Shown: positions 44,794 through 57,336, counted from the first letter of the stretch. The stretch is 64,000 nt of DNA from Phlyctochytrium arcticum (GCA_025602905.1 JAHLKI010000001.1:124001-188000), one strand, 5' to 3'. Made by a program: numbers and translations. Notes: generated by a model from the letters alone, not told the origin.

Positions 44794-45873
44794 ATGTCTG
44801 CCCCAGATTGCATTCTTGGCTACAGCATCACGTTTGGTGAAAAGGGTGGCAACATCGACCTGGGAAATGCCTTCCTCACGTTTTGCGCAGCACTCACCAT
44901 CTCCGGATACATCACGCTTATGATGTACCATCGCATGACGGGAACCAAGACCCTGCGGTTCATCGACACCGTCAAACTGATTCAAGCCCTTACCATCTTG
45001 GGCACCGCTATTCCCTCTTGTCTATACCCCTACATCATCAATGCTGACATCTCCTGTGAGAGCCGAGGTGGAATGATGATTTTCCTTAAGATTATGGAAA
45101 TGTATTCCATCGCGTGCTACGTTGGAATTGTCGCCGCCCTTCCCTTTCTGACAACTCTTAGTGTGCTGCTCGCCATCAATGTGCGTAAACGCAACCTGAT
45201 TGTTGCAGGCATCATGGTCCTTCAAGTAGCTGTAAGTTCGAGCCTCATTGCTGCGCAATCGCTTTATCCACTTTGACTGACACTGTTCCAATAGTTGATG
45301 ACTGCTGTTCTTGGAACAAGCACAGAGATGTACACTAACTCACTGTATTCCATGGTTTTTGGATACATTCCTGCCCATAACACCGTTTGGGGAGCAGTCA
45401 TGTACGACGGTAAGTTGACTTTGCCGGTCTCCATTCTTCCTTGCCAAGCCCGATACTTATCCGTCCTCCCTCCATTAGGCTTTTTCGTCATTGTACCGTC
45501 TCTGGTTGTAATGGCCATACAACATCGCAAAATCGGCGAGTTTGGAAAAGATCATCCGCTTCGTGGGCTCCTGGTCTTCTCGCTCATTGTCGGCATCATC
45601 TATGTCGTCTTCAACGTGCTCACCTTCGCTACCGGGTTCATGCAAACCTATGCCAATCTCTTTGTCGCCGGCGTTGCAACCTGCTTGTCCAATGCGGGCG
45701 GTCTGGTTCATGCCTGGTACCTCATTTACCACCAATGCCAGGTTATTCGTAAGGAGGCCAATGGTAACAACACTTCCAACAGAACGTCCAAGCACGGCAC
45801 CAAAGTCATGTCTGATACTCCTTCGCGGGTCATCGTTACTTCAAGAAACGATGCCGAAGTGGGATTTGACTGA
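44794..45873 (+). CDS. seven-transmembrane protein, tandem copy A, family unknown
   Basis: Three exons, about 310 residues: MSAPDCILGYSITFG, then hydrophobic segments around LGNAFLTFCAALTISGYITL, KLIQALTILGTAIPSCLYPY, YSIACYVGIVAALPFLTTLS, NLIVAGIMVLQVALMTAVLG, GFFVIVPSLVVMAIQ, GLLVFSLIVGIIYVVFNVLT and LFVAGVATCLSNAGGLVHAW. The tail is short, basic and Ser/Thr-rich (NTSNRTSKHGTKVMSDTPSR). A conserved RMTGTKTLRFID lies between the first two helices and IGEFGKDHPLRG before the sixth. Seven helices with a phosphorylatable tail suggest a GPCR-like receptor; no Lys in helix 7, so not an opsin. I do not recognise the family. Introns fall after VLQVA and inside YDG. Confidence 0.8.
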
Positions 45874-47604
45874 AGGACAGAACCTTATATACCCACAGTA
45901 GATAGGTATACCAAAACAGACTACGCACCTTACATATTGGTGTCCGTCTGTATACATTACACTGTATTGAAGTTTCGAATATCATCCACTTTCCAAAAAT
46001 TTCCCTTAAGCTGTTTGGAAGGATAGTCGCACGGCAGGTCCTGCTCAAAACATACAAGCAGTAGCTCATTCCAAGAAAAAGTAAATGTATCATGCTTTGT
46101 TCATATTTGCAACCTCGTACTTCCTTGACATGACAACCCAATCTTAGCCGGACGATGGAGACGCAAGACACCTGCTTCGAACTCTTTGCCGGAATTGCTC
46201 ACATATCGTTCATTCTCATGTTCTCTGGACTGAAAGCACAATTTTGCCAGAAAACCAGTGATTTTTATCAGTTGTCGTTGGGTAGCAAAGTTTTCTACTT
46301 GGTCCTACTTGGCTGGTCTTGATCCCGGAAGTTGCGTCACTGAGACTGTTTCTCCCACGGTGTCTGTATCACAGAGCTACGGACTATTCACTGGCAGCCC
46401 ACCGTAATTCAAAACTTATCACGGAAAGAAACTACTATACCAGAATCGTCCAAGGAATCCGTTTCTAGCCAACCTCTGGTGTCAGTAGCGTATGTGCATA
46501 TCCCTGGCCTTCAAAATACACGTTTCTCCCAGGCATCTGGCCCCGGGAGCGCTAAAATACTATTCACTAGCCGCCCACAGTCATTCAAAAGTCATCAAGA
46601 AAAGAAATTAGTATACCAGAATCTTCCAAAGAATTTGTTTCTGGCCATATCCGGTGTCGCAGAGGAGTTTTTCGAATATTCATAGTCGGAATATATCGGA
46701 GTGCCAGTCGGAAAGTATCGGAAAGCCTCAGTGTATTGGCATTTGGCATGGATCATCTGGATCATGGAGCCAGTCTGGAGGGAGAAGTTGCATGACTTGG
46801 CCTACTCGAGTAGGCTTGCCTTTCCATGTTTTATGTATGCGTACCTATCTGATGTATCTTCCCTTGTTCTCTTTTGTTTGATCTCTGTGCTTTCATTTCA
46901 GGTTTGATCAATTTTCTTTCCTTGAAAATTAATCTTTATGCATTCTTTCAACCCTTTTCAAGACCCACATTCACAGAGGCTCGTCCCTTGATTACTTCCT
47001 TTGATTGTGATTTGATTTTTTCCTTTAGGTATTTTTGGATCGCTGATATGAGTCTCCTGGCCGGGTTAAAACCCTTAGCACCCGATTCTTACCGACTTTT
47101 CAAAAAACAAATGCAGAGTCTTCCATTTATTGATTGACCTTTTGCGATGCTCGTACGTATTGTCGGATCAGGATTTGCTTATTTTGTCAGAACGCACTAT
47201 TTCTGGATTCGGGAGCGGGGTTTTGCTTGTGACAGACCGACTTTGTTTGCCAAAAACCCAGTGGATCACATTCTATCATTTAAATAACTTTAACCCGCTC
47301 AAAATATGTTTATCGGTATCCCAGAAGATGGCTTGAAGAATACGAACTCAAAGTAAATCCAGGCACTTATGACACATTCCTTTCCAGGGTTGTGCATTCG
47401 AGAAAATCCGAGTATTTCGCGATACATTCAACAAAGACTGATGAGAAAATGGCGTACCATTTCAATGAGAAGACGGGCACGCTAAGAATAGATGGGAATG
47501 TCCTGACAACTATTTAAGAGCACCTCCTGCATTTTAAGATCCCCAGTCTTTTTTACCTGCTGTATATCCTTACTGCAAATTAACGGGCACGTTTGCGGCA
47601 CGAC
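45874..47604 (+). promoter_or_regulatory. region between the two 7TM copies, with a degenerate direct repeat
   Basis: The start is the 3' flank of copy A and the end (from about 47155) the promoter of copy B. In between, 46349-46485 and 46523-46664 are diverged direct copies (TATTCACT, ATTCAAAA, AAAGAAA, TATACCAGAATC and TTTCT in the same order). Short open frames at about 46700-46907 and 47040-47137 have no domain. No gene is supported. Confidence 0.45.
46349..46664. repeat. diverged direct repeat, two ~140-bp copies
   Basis: Copies at 46349-46485 and 46523-46664, period about 177 bp, align over their length with many substitutions. The 3' parts are best kept: TATACCAGAATCGTCCAAGG against TATACCAGAATCTTCCAAAG. 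No protein, tRNA-like or terminal-repeat signal was seen. Confidence 0.6.
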
Positions 47605-48729
47605 ATGTCAGAGGAATTGCCTCCTGATGAGATACCTGTTGGACCAGATTGCCATGTTGGCTACAACATCATTTTCGGTGGTGTGGCTACCAACCTCGAG
47701 TTGGGGAACGCATTCTTTACCCTATGCGCAGCACTCACCATCTCCGGATACATCACGCTACTGCTGTACCATCGCATGACGGGAACCAAGACATTGCGTT
47801 TCATCGACATCGTCAAACTGATACAAGCACTTGCAATCTTGGGAACCGCTGTACCCTCTTGTCTATACCCCTACATCATCAACATTGACATCTCCTGTGA
47901 GAGCAAAGGTGGAATGATGGTCTTCCTAAAGGTTCTAGAGATGTATTCCATCGCGTGCTACATTGGGATTGTCGCTGTCCTTCCCGTTCTGACAAACCTT
48001 AGCGTACTATTTGCCTGCAGTGTGCGTATGCGCAACCTGTTTGTTGCCGGAGTCACGGTTCTTCAACTGGCTGTAAGTTCAGACTTCATAGCTGCGCAAT
48101 CGCTTCATTCACTTTGACTGACAATGGTTTGCACTCTTGTGATTTTGAACAATAGTTGATGTCTGGCGTTCTTGCCACAAGCACGGAGATGTACAGTTCT
48201 ACACTATATCCCATGGTCTACGGATCCGATCCTGCGAATACCTACCTTTGGGGAGCGGTCATGTACGACGGTAAGCTTCCATTGCTGGGTTGTGTTTTCT
48301 TGTCCAGCCCTGATACCCCTTTCCCGATTAGGTTTTTTCGCGATTGTACCGTCTCTGGTTGTAATGACCATACAACAGCGCAAAATCGGCGAGTTTGGGA
48401 AGGATCATCCGCTTCGCGGGCTCTTGGTCTTCTCGCTCACTATCGGCGTCATCTATGTCGTCTTCAACGTGCTCACCTTTGCTACCGGGTTCATGAAGAT
48501 GGAAACCGATCACGATTTCTTTGTCGCCGGGCTCGCAACCCTCTTATCCAATGTGGGCGGTCTAGTGCATGGCTGGTACCTCGTTTACCATCAATGCCAA
48601 GCTATTCGCAAGGGTGCCAGCGGCCAGACTACTTCGAAGCAAACCAGCAAAGTCATGTCTGTTCATGATATCCCTTCGCGGGTTATCCTTGCTACAAGAA
48701 GTGATGCCGAAATGGGAGTGGAGCGCTGA
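47605..48729 (+). CDS. seven-transmembrane protein, tandem copy B
   Basis: Paralogue of the gene at 44794, with the same three-exon plan and about 75 percent similar by eye. The N-terminus is longer (MSEELPPDEIPVGPDCHVGY). Key shared blocks: LCAALTISGYITLLLYHRMT, TKTLRFIDIVKLIQALAIL, DISCESKGGMMVFLKVLEMY, LWGAVMYDGFFAIVPSLVVM, IGEFGKDHPLRGLLVFSLTI, GLVHGWYLVYHQCQAIRKG. The loop before helix 7 differs by a small insertion (MKMETDHDFF against MQTYANLF), and the extracellular loop before helix 5 differs most (GSDPANTYL against GYIPAHNTV). Those two places could set different ligands. The first in-frame ATG is 47605. Intact, so the duplicate is likely functional. Confidence 0.8.
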
Positions 48730-49756
48730 AAGACTGAGCATCGTATACCCACAGTAGAGATGACTACCTATGTAGAGTGCGCACCGTCCATTTTTGATGT
48801 CCGTCTGTATACAATATACTTCAATCACCATCGATATTTCGAGGTAGACGTGACGGAAGGTCAGGCCCGTCCCCGTTTCCTGTTGGCAGGAGACAATCGA
48901 CGAGATCAAAGGTTCCATAAACGCCAACTCCGATTCTTTGAAATTTCCGCGTACACCCTCGTTCATTTGAAATTCTTTTGCTTTAAACAAACCTTTGACT
49001 GTGGCTCGGTATTTTCACTATTTGGGTTTGAGTCTCTCCTCGCTGATTTGCCTTGTTCCCATAATTCATTCGCCCCAAGATGGGCATGGGAAAGTTCAAA
49101 ATTGAATGGGACCTGAGCGTGCGCCACCTGGCGCAACGCCCGCGCCACAGGCTGATAATCGCCAAATCAAAAGTGTCTCTCTTTGAGTCTTTGAAATTGC
49201 CCGAAACAAATCTCCTTCTTCTAACCCTTTTCCCCTAGCTCGAATTAGCTCTTCAACTTGACTGACTACCAGCGGTGCTCTTGGTCCACTACCCGCAACT
49301 TTTTCTCTCGACGACGACGGCGCAAGATTCCCTTCTGCACTACAAGCGCCAGTCTCATCTCTGTCGCAGATTCGCTTACCCGTGTGTGCAGTCTCTGGCG
49401 GCTGCGTTTACTTCTTGTTTCCATCCGTATCTGTGCCCAGAGGCTGCTTTTACTCATTTCTTTTCTTTAAAATATAACAAAAAACGAATCTGTGTTGCGT
49501 GCGTTAACATACTTTTTCTTGCGTTGTCGGTGGGCGAGAGGCGTGTTTGGAAACATTACGGTTCACGTTTACTCGGACAGTGTGTATCGTGCAACTAAAA
49601 AGAGGAGGATTGGTCAAAAGTTGGGAGTTACCGACCTTTGTTGAAGATACTTTGTAGGCGAAAGAGTGTGAAGAATCAAACTTTCTCATTCACTGACTCG
49701 GGCCAGTACCCAACTTGGTTCCCAATTGTTTCTGTTACCTTCTGCTATTCACCAAC
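48730..49756. other. spacer upstream of PCF11, no supported gene
   Basis: The first 100 bp match the 3' flank of 7TM copy A. A minus-strand open frame with an internal ATG at about 48957 (MNEGVRGNFKESELAFMEPL) runs into the 7TM-B exon antisense and has no family match I can make. The last 500 bp are T-rich and must hold the PCF11 promoter. Nothing firm. Confidence 0.35.
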
Positions 49757-52279
49757 ATGAGCTCCAACAACCCACAACTCGAGGCCGTGCGACTGGGCTA
49801 CCGGGCAGCACTGGCTGAACTGACCTTCAATTCAAAACCGATTATTACCAATTTGACTATTCTAGCCCAGGCGCATTTGGCACAAGCGACTGCTGTTGTC
49901 CAAGCTGTCGAAGATCAGATGCGAAACGTAAGTCATCTGCGAAATTTAAAGGTTTCAAATTTGGACTGGTTGCTGAATGCATTCTTGAAATAGGCCCTAC
50001 CCAAACAAAAACTTCCCGTTCTGTATCTACTTGATTCCATTTGCAAAAATATTGGCGCGCCGTACAACAATTTGTTTTCACGCAACATTGCCCGCCTGTT
50101 CATAACTGCCTTTCAAGCCGTCGATCAGGATGATCAGGTCCGCTTTCTAAAGGTTTTGGATACCTGGAAACCGGGTCCACTTTTTGCCCCAAATGTCATT
50201 GCAAATATTGAAAAGTCGGTGCGAAAGCCCGCACCGCGAAGACTATCCAATGGTCAAATTCACGTTAATCCTAATTTTGTGGTAAGTGAAAGTGTGCAGT
50301 GGTTAGACGCGCAAGTATAATTTCTAAACAAGTTTTTTTAGAGCGCCAACGGACGAAGTCAAATATATCCACCCCCATCAAGTCAACCAGTAGGAAACAA
50401 TCGATCGGCAGATGGACCGATTCGTCATCCTATACCACGAAGGCGTGGACCTAGTGGACCATATGACAAACCCCCAAGTGGTCGTGGACAAGGTAGACGC
50501 GAGGATTACGGAGATTCTCGCTCGGGCCAACGGATGGTAGGTTATTTCTTTTGCCTGTTCCGAATGGTTACAGGGAAGATCCGTGAGGCAGTTGCCGTTC
50601 TATCACTCTATTACTGTGATTCCTGGGTGCATCGTCGGGATCCGACATTAGTCATCTATAAAGTACATTTACCTGTAAATCCGTGTTTTCATAACGCTAA
50701 AGTCTCAAGTGGTCCCGTCGCTCTGGACTGGTACCAATGCTTTTTATTCGCGCGATGGGGTTACTTATACATTCCTGTTCCTCTCTCTTTTGTGTACTCA
50801 TCTTCTAGTATCAAGGATCCCAAAACCAAAACCGAAGAAACGATCAAAATGGATCAGGACTAGGCCGTCGTGTACAGGCAGCACCTAGCTCCGAAGTGTC
50901 CAAACTCCAACATCAGTTACAATCCTTGCTAGCGCAAAAAGAGGCCTTTGCCATTTTGAATCCATTGGATGCCACGAATCAAAATCAGATTCAAGTTCTG
51001 TCGCAGGTATAATCACATCGGAATTTACATGTCGGGTGGGCAAACGTGAACTGAACGGATTCCCTGCTTCTAGCTATTGAGCGCGGTGCAAACTACATCC
51101 TTGGACAATAGCTCATTACTACAAATTGGACAAACGTTGGCTCACTTGGCCAACGCCTCACAACCCGTACTTCCCGGAGCGGGAGGGCTCTTTCAACCCG
51201 CTTCTTTGCCCTTCATATCATCCCTCCTTCCCGCTGTCTCGTCCCTCGCTGCCCCATTATCTCTCCCAAACCAACAACCGCCTCTATCACTTGCAGGCTT
51301 GGTCCCGGGTGTCAATCCGCAGTCCAATCTACTTTCTAATCCTGTTGCATTAAATGGCTTGCTGGATTCGATTCGATGGGGTGGCCTACCCACTTCTACT
51401 GCTTCTGCAACGGGCATGCCAACCACAATGGCCATGACTCCTAATATGAATAATTCTGCTAATGGATCGGGTGGAATGATTCAGACAGTCAAGGACTTAC
51501 CCCGGATCCGACTTGTCAATGAAGACATCAACAAGTACGCTTTCGAAACCCGTTTTTCTTTACACGATAGACCCTCGTCTCTAATCCTTTTTCCCTGTTT
51601 CCAGGTCCTACCCTTCAGCGCCCACCCTCCTGTATGAAGCTCTGAACTTGCAATGTCGCCAATGTGGAACGCGGTATTTCCGGGACGAGGTTGGCCGTAA
51701 GAAGATGGATGCGCATTTAGACTGGCACTTCCGGCAAAATCGGCGGTCCCGAGAAAAGGCGAAAAAGGCGGTTTCGCGGGACTGGTTTGTGGATGAGGAA
51801 GAGTGGGTCAAGGAGCGGGAGGTGGATATCCGGGATCGAAAAGGTTTGGACACTTTGTTTGGTGTCTTTTTGCCTTTGACTCATCCGCTTTGTTTTGTGA
51901 TTACCCAGCACCTACCCTGTTTTTTGAGGCTGACAAGGCATCCGACGAAGTCCAGGAAGCGGTGGTCAATATCCCTGCGCAGGGTGAGGCTAACCCGCAC
52001 TGTGCCGTATGCCAGGAACCCCTGGAAAAGTTTTACGATCAAGACCAGGAAGATTGGATGCTACGGGCGGCTGTGCGGAACGATGGACAGGTACATAGCA
52101 AAAAACATTTTTTCAGAAGAAACAACTATCTCATACTTCATGTTTTGCAGGTATATCATCAGTCTTGCTTTCAAGATAAGGCCAAAGCCCCTTCACCCAC
52201 ACCCAGCGCAAATGGCAAAATGGAGGTGGATGCAGGAGCGATTCCCATTACTTCTTCCTCTTCTGTCCTCGTCAAATGA
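49757..52279 (+). CDS. PCF11: Pcf11 mRNA 3'-end cleavage factor (CID and zinc-finger protein)
   Basis: Starts [20 protein letters not shown] at the ATG at 49757. The CTD-interacting domain covers the first exons: [80 protein letters not shown] 270-nt intron (about 50537-50808) is the longest here. Gln-rich ([20 protein letters not shown]) and Pro/Ser-rich linkers follow. The C-terminal part has the two Pcf11 zinc-binding elements: [20 protein letters not shown] with [20 protein letters not shown] and [14 protein letters not shown], and [20 protein letters not shown] with VYHQSCF. Pcf11 binds Ser2-phosphorylated RNA polymerase II tails and is needed for cleavage, polyadenylation and termination. 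Short basic end; stop 52277-52279. Confidence 0.92.
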
Positions 52280-53010
52280 GACTGCTACTTCTTTTTACTC
52301 TTTACACATTTGGTCTTGTTCTGACTACTCTTTACATTGTTTTCTACAATTTTAATACCCGTTCTTTCTCAATGATGTTTTTTCATGTCTGATTTTTCAA
52401 TTGCACCTTTCAATTTGTGGGTTCAGAATGTTAAACATGTACCCCCATATTCCCTCATCCTCATCAAACTAGAGATGTATAGAGTTGGAGTACCTTTCTT
52501 TCATCCTTAATTTACAAAAGGAATAAGACCAACCCAGATCTAGGTCGCCCAGTCAAATACCCATCATGTCAGTTAGAGGGTCTGCAAAAATCATCCCCCT
52601 CTACGTTCGCCCATCGATACTCTCATGGCAGGTACCCATTCGGATCCAAATCGTTTCAAATTTCCCACGGCTCCCCAGACTACCCTCTTCCTCTACTCCT
52701 ACTCAAGTCAATGTGCAGCCTGCGTTTCTTCCATTACTGCCATATTGGCTTCAGTTTCTACCAGCGTAGAAACTCCCTGATACCCGGTCTCCGAATCCGG
52801 ATCGTATCATATACTTGATGCCATATTTTCTCGATACGCAGCCAAACGCGTCGCGCGAGATTTCGCGCCAGCCCTGCGTAATCAGACCGAAACCCAGCAG
52901 GAAAGCCACTTCTACAACAAAAGGCTATTTTACCTTTTGAGCATTTCCTCCTTCTTTTTTCCATTGCACTTTTAACTTTTTCCACATATCCGAAATACAC
53001 GACAACAATC
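52280..53010 (+). promoter_or_regulatory. spacer and CBS-gene promoter
   Basis: About 730 bp. T-rich just after PCF11, then an AT/GC mixed part with no domain-bearing frame; pyrimidine-rich CTCCTTCTTTTTTCC at about 52947 and TTTTAACTTTTTCCAC lie shortly before the next ATG. No gene is supported. Confidence 0.35.
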
Positions 53011-54296
53011 ATGGCATCAACTCACCCCGTCCTCTCCCAGCCCGTCTCGACATTACTCAACTCACCGCGTAAAGCCCTCGTGAGCGTGTCGGGCGATACG
53101 ACCATCGAAAAGGTACATATTTGAACGTTCATCAAGCGATTAAGAGACTTGATTGCTTACTTTATTGTATTGGATAGACGTTCCAGATTCTGGCCCAGGA
53201 GGATTTGAGGGCTGTCCCGGTATGGAGTGACGAAAAAAAGACGTTTACGTCCATTGTTGATACGTGAGTGATTTGACGTTTATATTCGAATCAAGTTTTT
53301 TTTCGTGGTGAACTCATATGCGGTTGATATGTAGGTTGGATTTACTATCCTACACTGCTTTCCAAGTATGTTTCTTCCTATTTGTATGATTCTCACCAGA
53401 TTGATTGACGGAACTTTGAAAGCCGTTGTTTGATGATGAATCCAAAGTGGAAGATCCATCCGAGATTGTATCCCGGGCCGAGTTCCTACAACATCCCGTC
53501 AAAAATGTGATTGGACAGACGGCACAGAGTCAAGCACCAGGGACTATTGACGAGAATGCGACATTACTCGAGTAAGTCTACCGTTACCAAGTTCAAAAGT
53601 TGGTCTGGAGGACTGAATCTGATTTGTTTTTATTAGTTTAGCGAAATTAATGTCAAAAGGCAAACACCGGGTCCTCGTCACCACGAGCGGCTGCAGCACA
53701 CCCAACATGTTGACCCAAACTGACCTGTTACGCTACCTCTTCTCCCACAACGAACAATTCGATAACCTCCTCAGCCGTCCCGCCGACCAAGCCATGAATG
53801 TCCAACTCCACTCACAGTCTCCTACCACTACCAGCAGCCGGGGGGAAGATCTGAATGTGGCTACTGTGTCATATACGAGCTCGGCGCTCGCAGGGTTTAA
53901 GCATATGAAGGAACGGGGGGTACGGACTTTGGGAGTGGTCGATCAGGATGGAGCTCTAGTAGCCGTTTTGAAAGCGAGTGATTTACGTGGAGTTACTCCT
54001 GCCCGATTACCTTCAGGTAAGCTCAGCCGCTTCATATATTCCCCACAACGATCCCCCACTAATTCCTTCTTATAGTCCTCCAACCAACCCTCGCCTTCCT
54101 CCGCAGCGTCCACGCAACCCTTCCCCCACCTCCAACCTGCACGACCCGATTCACGCTCGCCCAAATCCTGGCCCAGCTTCTCTTACACAACCACCGCCGG
54201 TTATTCGTTGTAGATCCCGCGTCCGAGAAACCTGTTGGTGTCATTAGTATGAGTGATTTGTGCTTGATGTTTGCGGCAGAAGGGGGCCAGCAGTAG
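53011..54296 (+). CDS. four-CBS-domain protein (Snf4/Sds23-like)
   Basis: Six exons. MASTHPVLSQPVSTLLNSPR, then four CBS units: FQILAQEDLRAVPVWSDE with FTSIVDTLDLLSY; LAKLMSKGKHRVLVTT with NMLTQTDLLRYLF; GFKHMKERGVRTLGVVDQDG with LVAVLKASDLRGV; and LAQILAQLLLHNHRRLFVVD with PVGVISMSDLCLMF. Four CBS units form two Bateman modules that bind adenosine nucleotides, as in AMPK gamma (Snf4) and Sds23. The protein of about 330 residues has the right size for either; the insert between units 2 and 3 (VQLHSQSPTTTSSRGEDLNV) and the lack of the usual Snf4 first-CBS context leave the choice open. A role in nutrient or energy sensing is inference. Confidence 0.82.
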
Positions 54297-54618
54297 TGTT
54301 CTTAGTTTCTCTCTTGTTTTTCCTTCTCGGCTCTTTTCTTCATTCATATAGTTTTGTTTTCTTTCTAGTTTTTATTCGACATTTGCATATTCTCGTACTG
54401 TCAAACTTGGGTGTGTACGTTTCTTCTCTTCCTGGTCGGATGTTTTCATCTGGCCTGTGATGCCTCAACCATACATGCATTCGATCAGATTAAAGGACAG
54501 CTTTGTCCAAAAGCAGCATTCAGACCGTAAATTGTAATAGTATTATGTACTTGAGTATTTGCATTAGAAGGGTTTTTTTTGGAAATGAAAAACATTAGGG
54601 AATGTGATGGAGTTTGTA

Positions 54619-56180
54619 TCAACACGCGACGGCTGTAGGGTCCGGCGTAGGAGTAGTAGTATTAGCAGCGGCAATACGAGCCTCTTGGGCCAGTTCAGCC
54701 TCCAGTCTCTCCAACCCCCATTTCGCCTCAACACATCCACGCTGTATAGCCCTCATAAACCAAACCCGGGCTTCCCCACGCTGCCCATCCTCCCAGACCA
54801 AGCGTCCCAAATTACACATGGCTTCTTTATGGCCCTTTCCGGCTGCTTGGCGGAAATAGGAGATGGCGAGGGGCCGGTTGGGGGGTTGGGAGAGGAAGAG
54901 GCCTGTGGCGTAGAGGACGCCGAGGTTGCAGAGGGCTGGGGGATGGCCTTGAGCGGCTGCCAGGGAAAAGTAGTGGAGGGCAGCTTGTTGGGGGGTTGAG
55001 AGGTGGATTAGTGGTGATGGTGGGGGAGAAGGGTTATTTGTGCTACTGCTAGTGTTTGGAGAGGAAGAGGAAGAACCCGCGGAAGATGAAGATCCAAGTG
55101 ATGAAAGTGATGTAGAGGATGGGTGTGACGTCGAGTCTATTGCAGGCGATGCGCTACCCTCCTTTTGCGTTGCTATCTCGCGTGCATTAACATCACTCTC
55201 CTTCTTCGAATCAGAAGAAAATAATCCACCGGTCCACCCCTGGGTATACAGCACGCCCAAGGCATACTGCGACGCAGCGTGAAACTCGGGGGCACTCGCC
55301 AACCGCCCAAACACGTCGGCAGCAAAAGTAATGTCTCCTCTGGCCGATGCTTCCAGGGCTTGAAGGTACATCCCGTGAGCCGGGATGGGTTGGTAATGTC
55401 TTTGGGATGACTCGCTTTGGTCGCGTGTTGTGGTAGGAGAGGACGTGGATATGGATGAGGGTGACCTATAATGGCGAGGGGGATGGACTGTGTTGACGGT
55501 CAAGGGTCGTGATAAGGGATGGTGCATGGCGCGACCTGGCCCGGCAGCAGCAGCAGCCATTGGAAATGTGATGGGACCGTTAGATGCCATAGCGCGTTTG
55601 CCATCCACCATAGGATACCCCGAAGCAGTAAGGTCAAGAGCATCCGTTGAAGACCCCACATGGCTTCCGACACTGCCACTGCTGTTGCTTCTCAGAGAGG
55701 CGAGTGATTGCATGCTGGATGCGTGGCGGAGCGGGGGCGGCCGGGTATGGTAGTTGTAAAGATGGGTATGGGGTGAGGATGGCGGGGTTACTCTCGGTGG
55801 GATTGTCACTGTTGATGTTGTTGGTGTTTGCAGAGTACCCGGTTCCTCGGAAGGAGATCCCATCGCACTCACAAACACGTCGGGACTCGCCCTTGACAAG
55901 GTCAACTATACAAGCATCATTTCAGCACGACTTTCCCAAGCAATAGTTCAACAACAAAAAGGACACATACCGAGCTCAAACGTTTCTGGACAGTCCGAAA
56001 CGATCCCATGAAGCGTTTGGAAGATTTAGGTTGGTCGTCGCTGGACGGTTGTTGTTTTCGCGACATGCTGCTGAACGACATTCGGAGATCACTGAAACTT
56101 TTACTTTGCCGGCGGAGCTCTATGCTATTCTTTTTCTGCTGCTGCTTGCTCGTCGTCGTCGCCATATCCAAGAGCCCCAT
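54619..56180 (-). CDS. Sel1-like repeat protein with disordered N-terminus
   Basis: Two exons. The first starts MGLLDMATTTSKQQQKKNSI (ATG at 56180) and contains SFSDLRMSFSSMSRK and RFMGSFRTVQKRLSS; a short intron (about 55917-55972) leads to LTLSRASPDVFVSAMG. A long Ser/Pro/Thr-rich region follows. The C-terminal half has Sel1-type repeats: GMYLQALEASARGDI, FHAASQYALGVLYTQGWTGG, AALHYFSLAAAQGHPPALCN, LGVLYATGLFLSQ, RPLAISYFRQAAGKGHKEAM and CNLGRLVWEDGQRGEARVWF, split by a Ser-rich insert. Sel1 repeats are protein-interaction solenoids (Hrd3, Chs4, DSF2/Skt5-like fungal scaffolds). The Ser-rich front and repeat back resemble Skt5/Chs4-like or Dsf2-like proteins, but I cannot choose. Convergent with the CBS gene. 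Confidence 0.8.
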
Positions 56181-57336
56181 CGCTAAAGTATTACTATTCG
56201 TTGTTGTTGGTGGTTGGTTCACGTCTGTCTGGGACAATTCCTCCTCGGGCGACAGAATATGAATCTGATCCTGGCCCACTATTACTAAAGCCAATCCGGT
56301 TCTTCCCGCTGTCGTCTTCCGTTCTTCTCCGTCTGTGGTTTACAGCGAAAAAAGTAGGTGAGATTTCCGTGCGATTTCCGTGAGCGCAGCAACGAAATGG
56401 AGGTGGAAAAGCTCACCAAAAACTTTCGGCGAGAACCGTGGCACAGGCGACGTCATATCTCAAAAACCTTGACTATTCTTTTTTTTCCCTATGGGATTTC
56501 CCTTGAGGATTCAGGATGGAAATATCGTTGAGGGATTAGGGAAAATATTCGGTGTACTTGAGGGAAGTTACGAGGAAGGCGGATATTGGGTGGCCCGGGT
56601 TTTTGAAACAAATTCCTTTTGGGGATGAAAGGGGGGTAAAATGTGGGTAGCGGGGCGAACGATGGTGGAACTTCAATCCTTTTAGTAGCAAAAAAGGAGC
56701 CCATGGGATGTCTGGTGAAGTAAAGAGGAGGATACATGGCTTTTTTTTTTGGAAGGAATGAATCAAGCGCTATGATCGAGGAACAATCAGGGCAGGGATG
56801 CTGCCACCATCCGGCGGTTCCAGAATAGCAAACCTGCGCTCAGTATGGCGGAACGTTTCTTTGGCTGAATCATACCTCGGAGCTAATACCCTTCTCCACA
56901 AATTGATGCATAAACTGAGCAAAGTCAAAGGGTCCCAGGGGCAACCGAGGCTCATCGTGCTTGCAGGCGGCTTTCGAACTGGAGATTTTTTGAAAAGATT
57001 TCTGTATGATGCACAAAAATTCAGGTATTAGTTTGCTGCGATGGTTATTCTCAATGAAATGGAGCATCATGATGGTAGATACTGCAAGAAAATATGTGTG
57101 TAGTCAATCCCTTGCGCGATCTTGAGCATTGGCCGCAGATTTGTTTATGGGGGTTGGAGAGACATTGACATTGCGCGGCTTTTTCTTGAGCAACAAGTAA
57201 ATTTGTGGAAATCCAGAGGTGATATTGAAAGTGGTTCAACAGAGTTCTTCACAATTGTCGCCATTCTGACTACTGTCGATACTTCGGCAATTCACACACG
57301 CGGAATCTCAACATCCGTTCATCGAACATAAGGAAC
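56181..57336 (+). promoter_or_regulatory. upstream region of Sel1 gene and of BTB copy 1
   Basis: First part: divergent promoter of the Sel1 gene, with G-rich low-complexity sequence (about 56570-56700) and a T9-10 tract at about 56738. From about 56965 to 57336 it matches, base by base in long blocks, the sequence ahead of BTB copy 2 (58552-58884), including GGCGGCTTTCGAACTGGAG and CTGACTACTGTCGATACTTC. Confidence 0.55.

Larger units (their letters stand above)
44285..48830. repeat. tandem segmental duplication, units ~44285-45965 and ~47155-48830
   Basis: Two head-to-tail units each hold a promoter segment, a three-exon seven-TM gene with the same intron positions, and a matching 3' flank (TATACCCACAGTAGA and GTCCGTCTGTATAC at about 45889 and 45947, again at about 48750 and 48810). 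About 1.2 kb of unrelated sequence lies between them. Exons are far more alike than introns, so the proteins are under selection. Confidence 0.8.

Noticed and set aside
44794..45873. Microbial or animal-type opsin
   Set aside because: The seventh helix (LFVAGVATCLSNAGGLVHAW) lacks a retinal-binding lysine, and no other opsin motif is seen.
48562..48990. 142-codon minus-strand frame overlapping 7TM copy B
   Set aside because: Most of it is antisense to a conserved exon; the free part with an ATG is short and shows no family.
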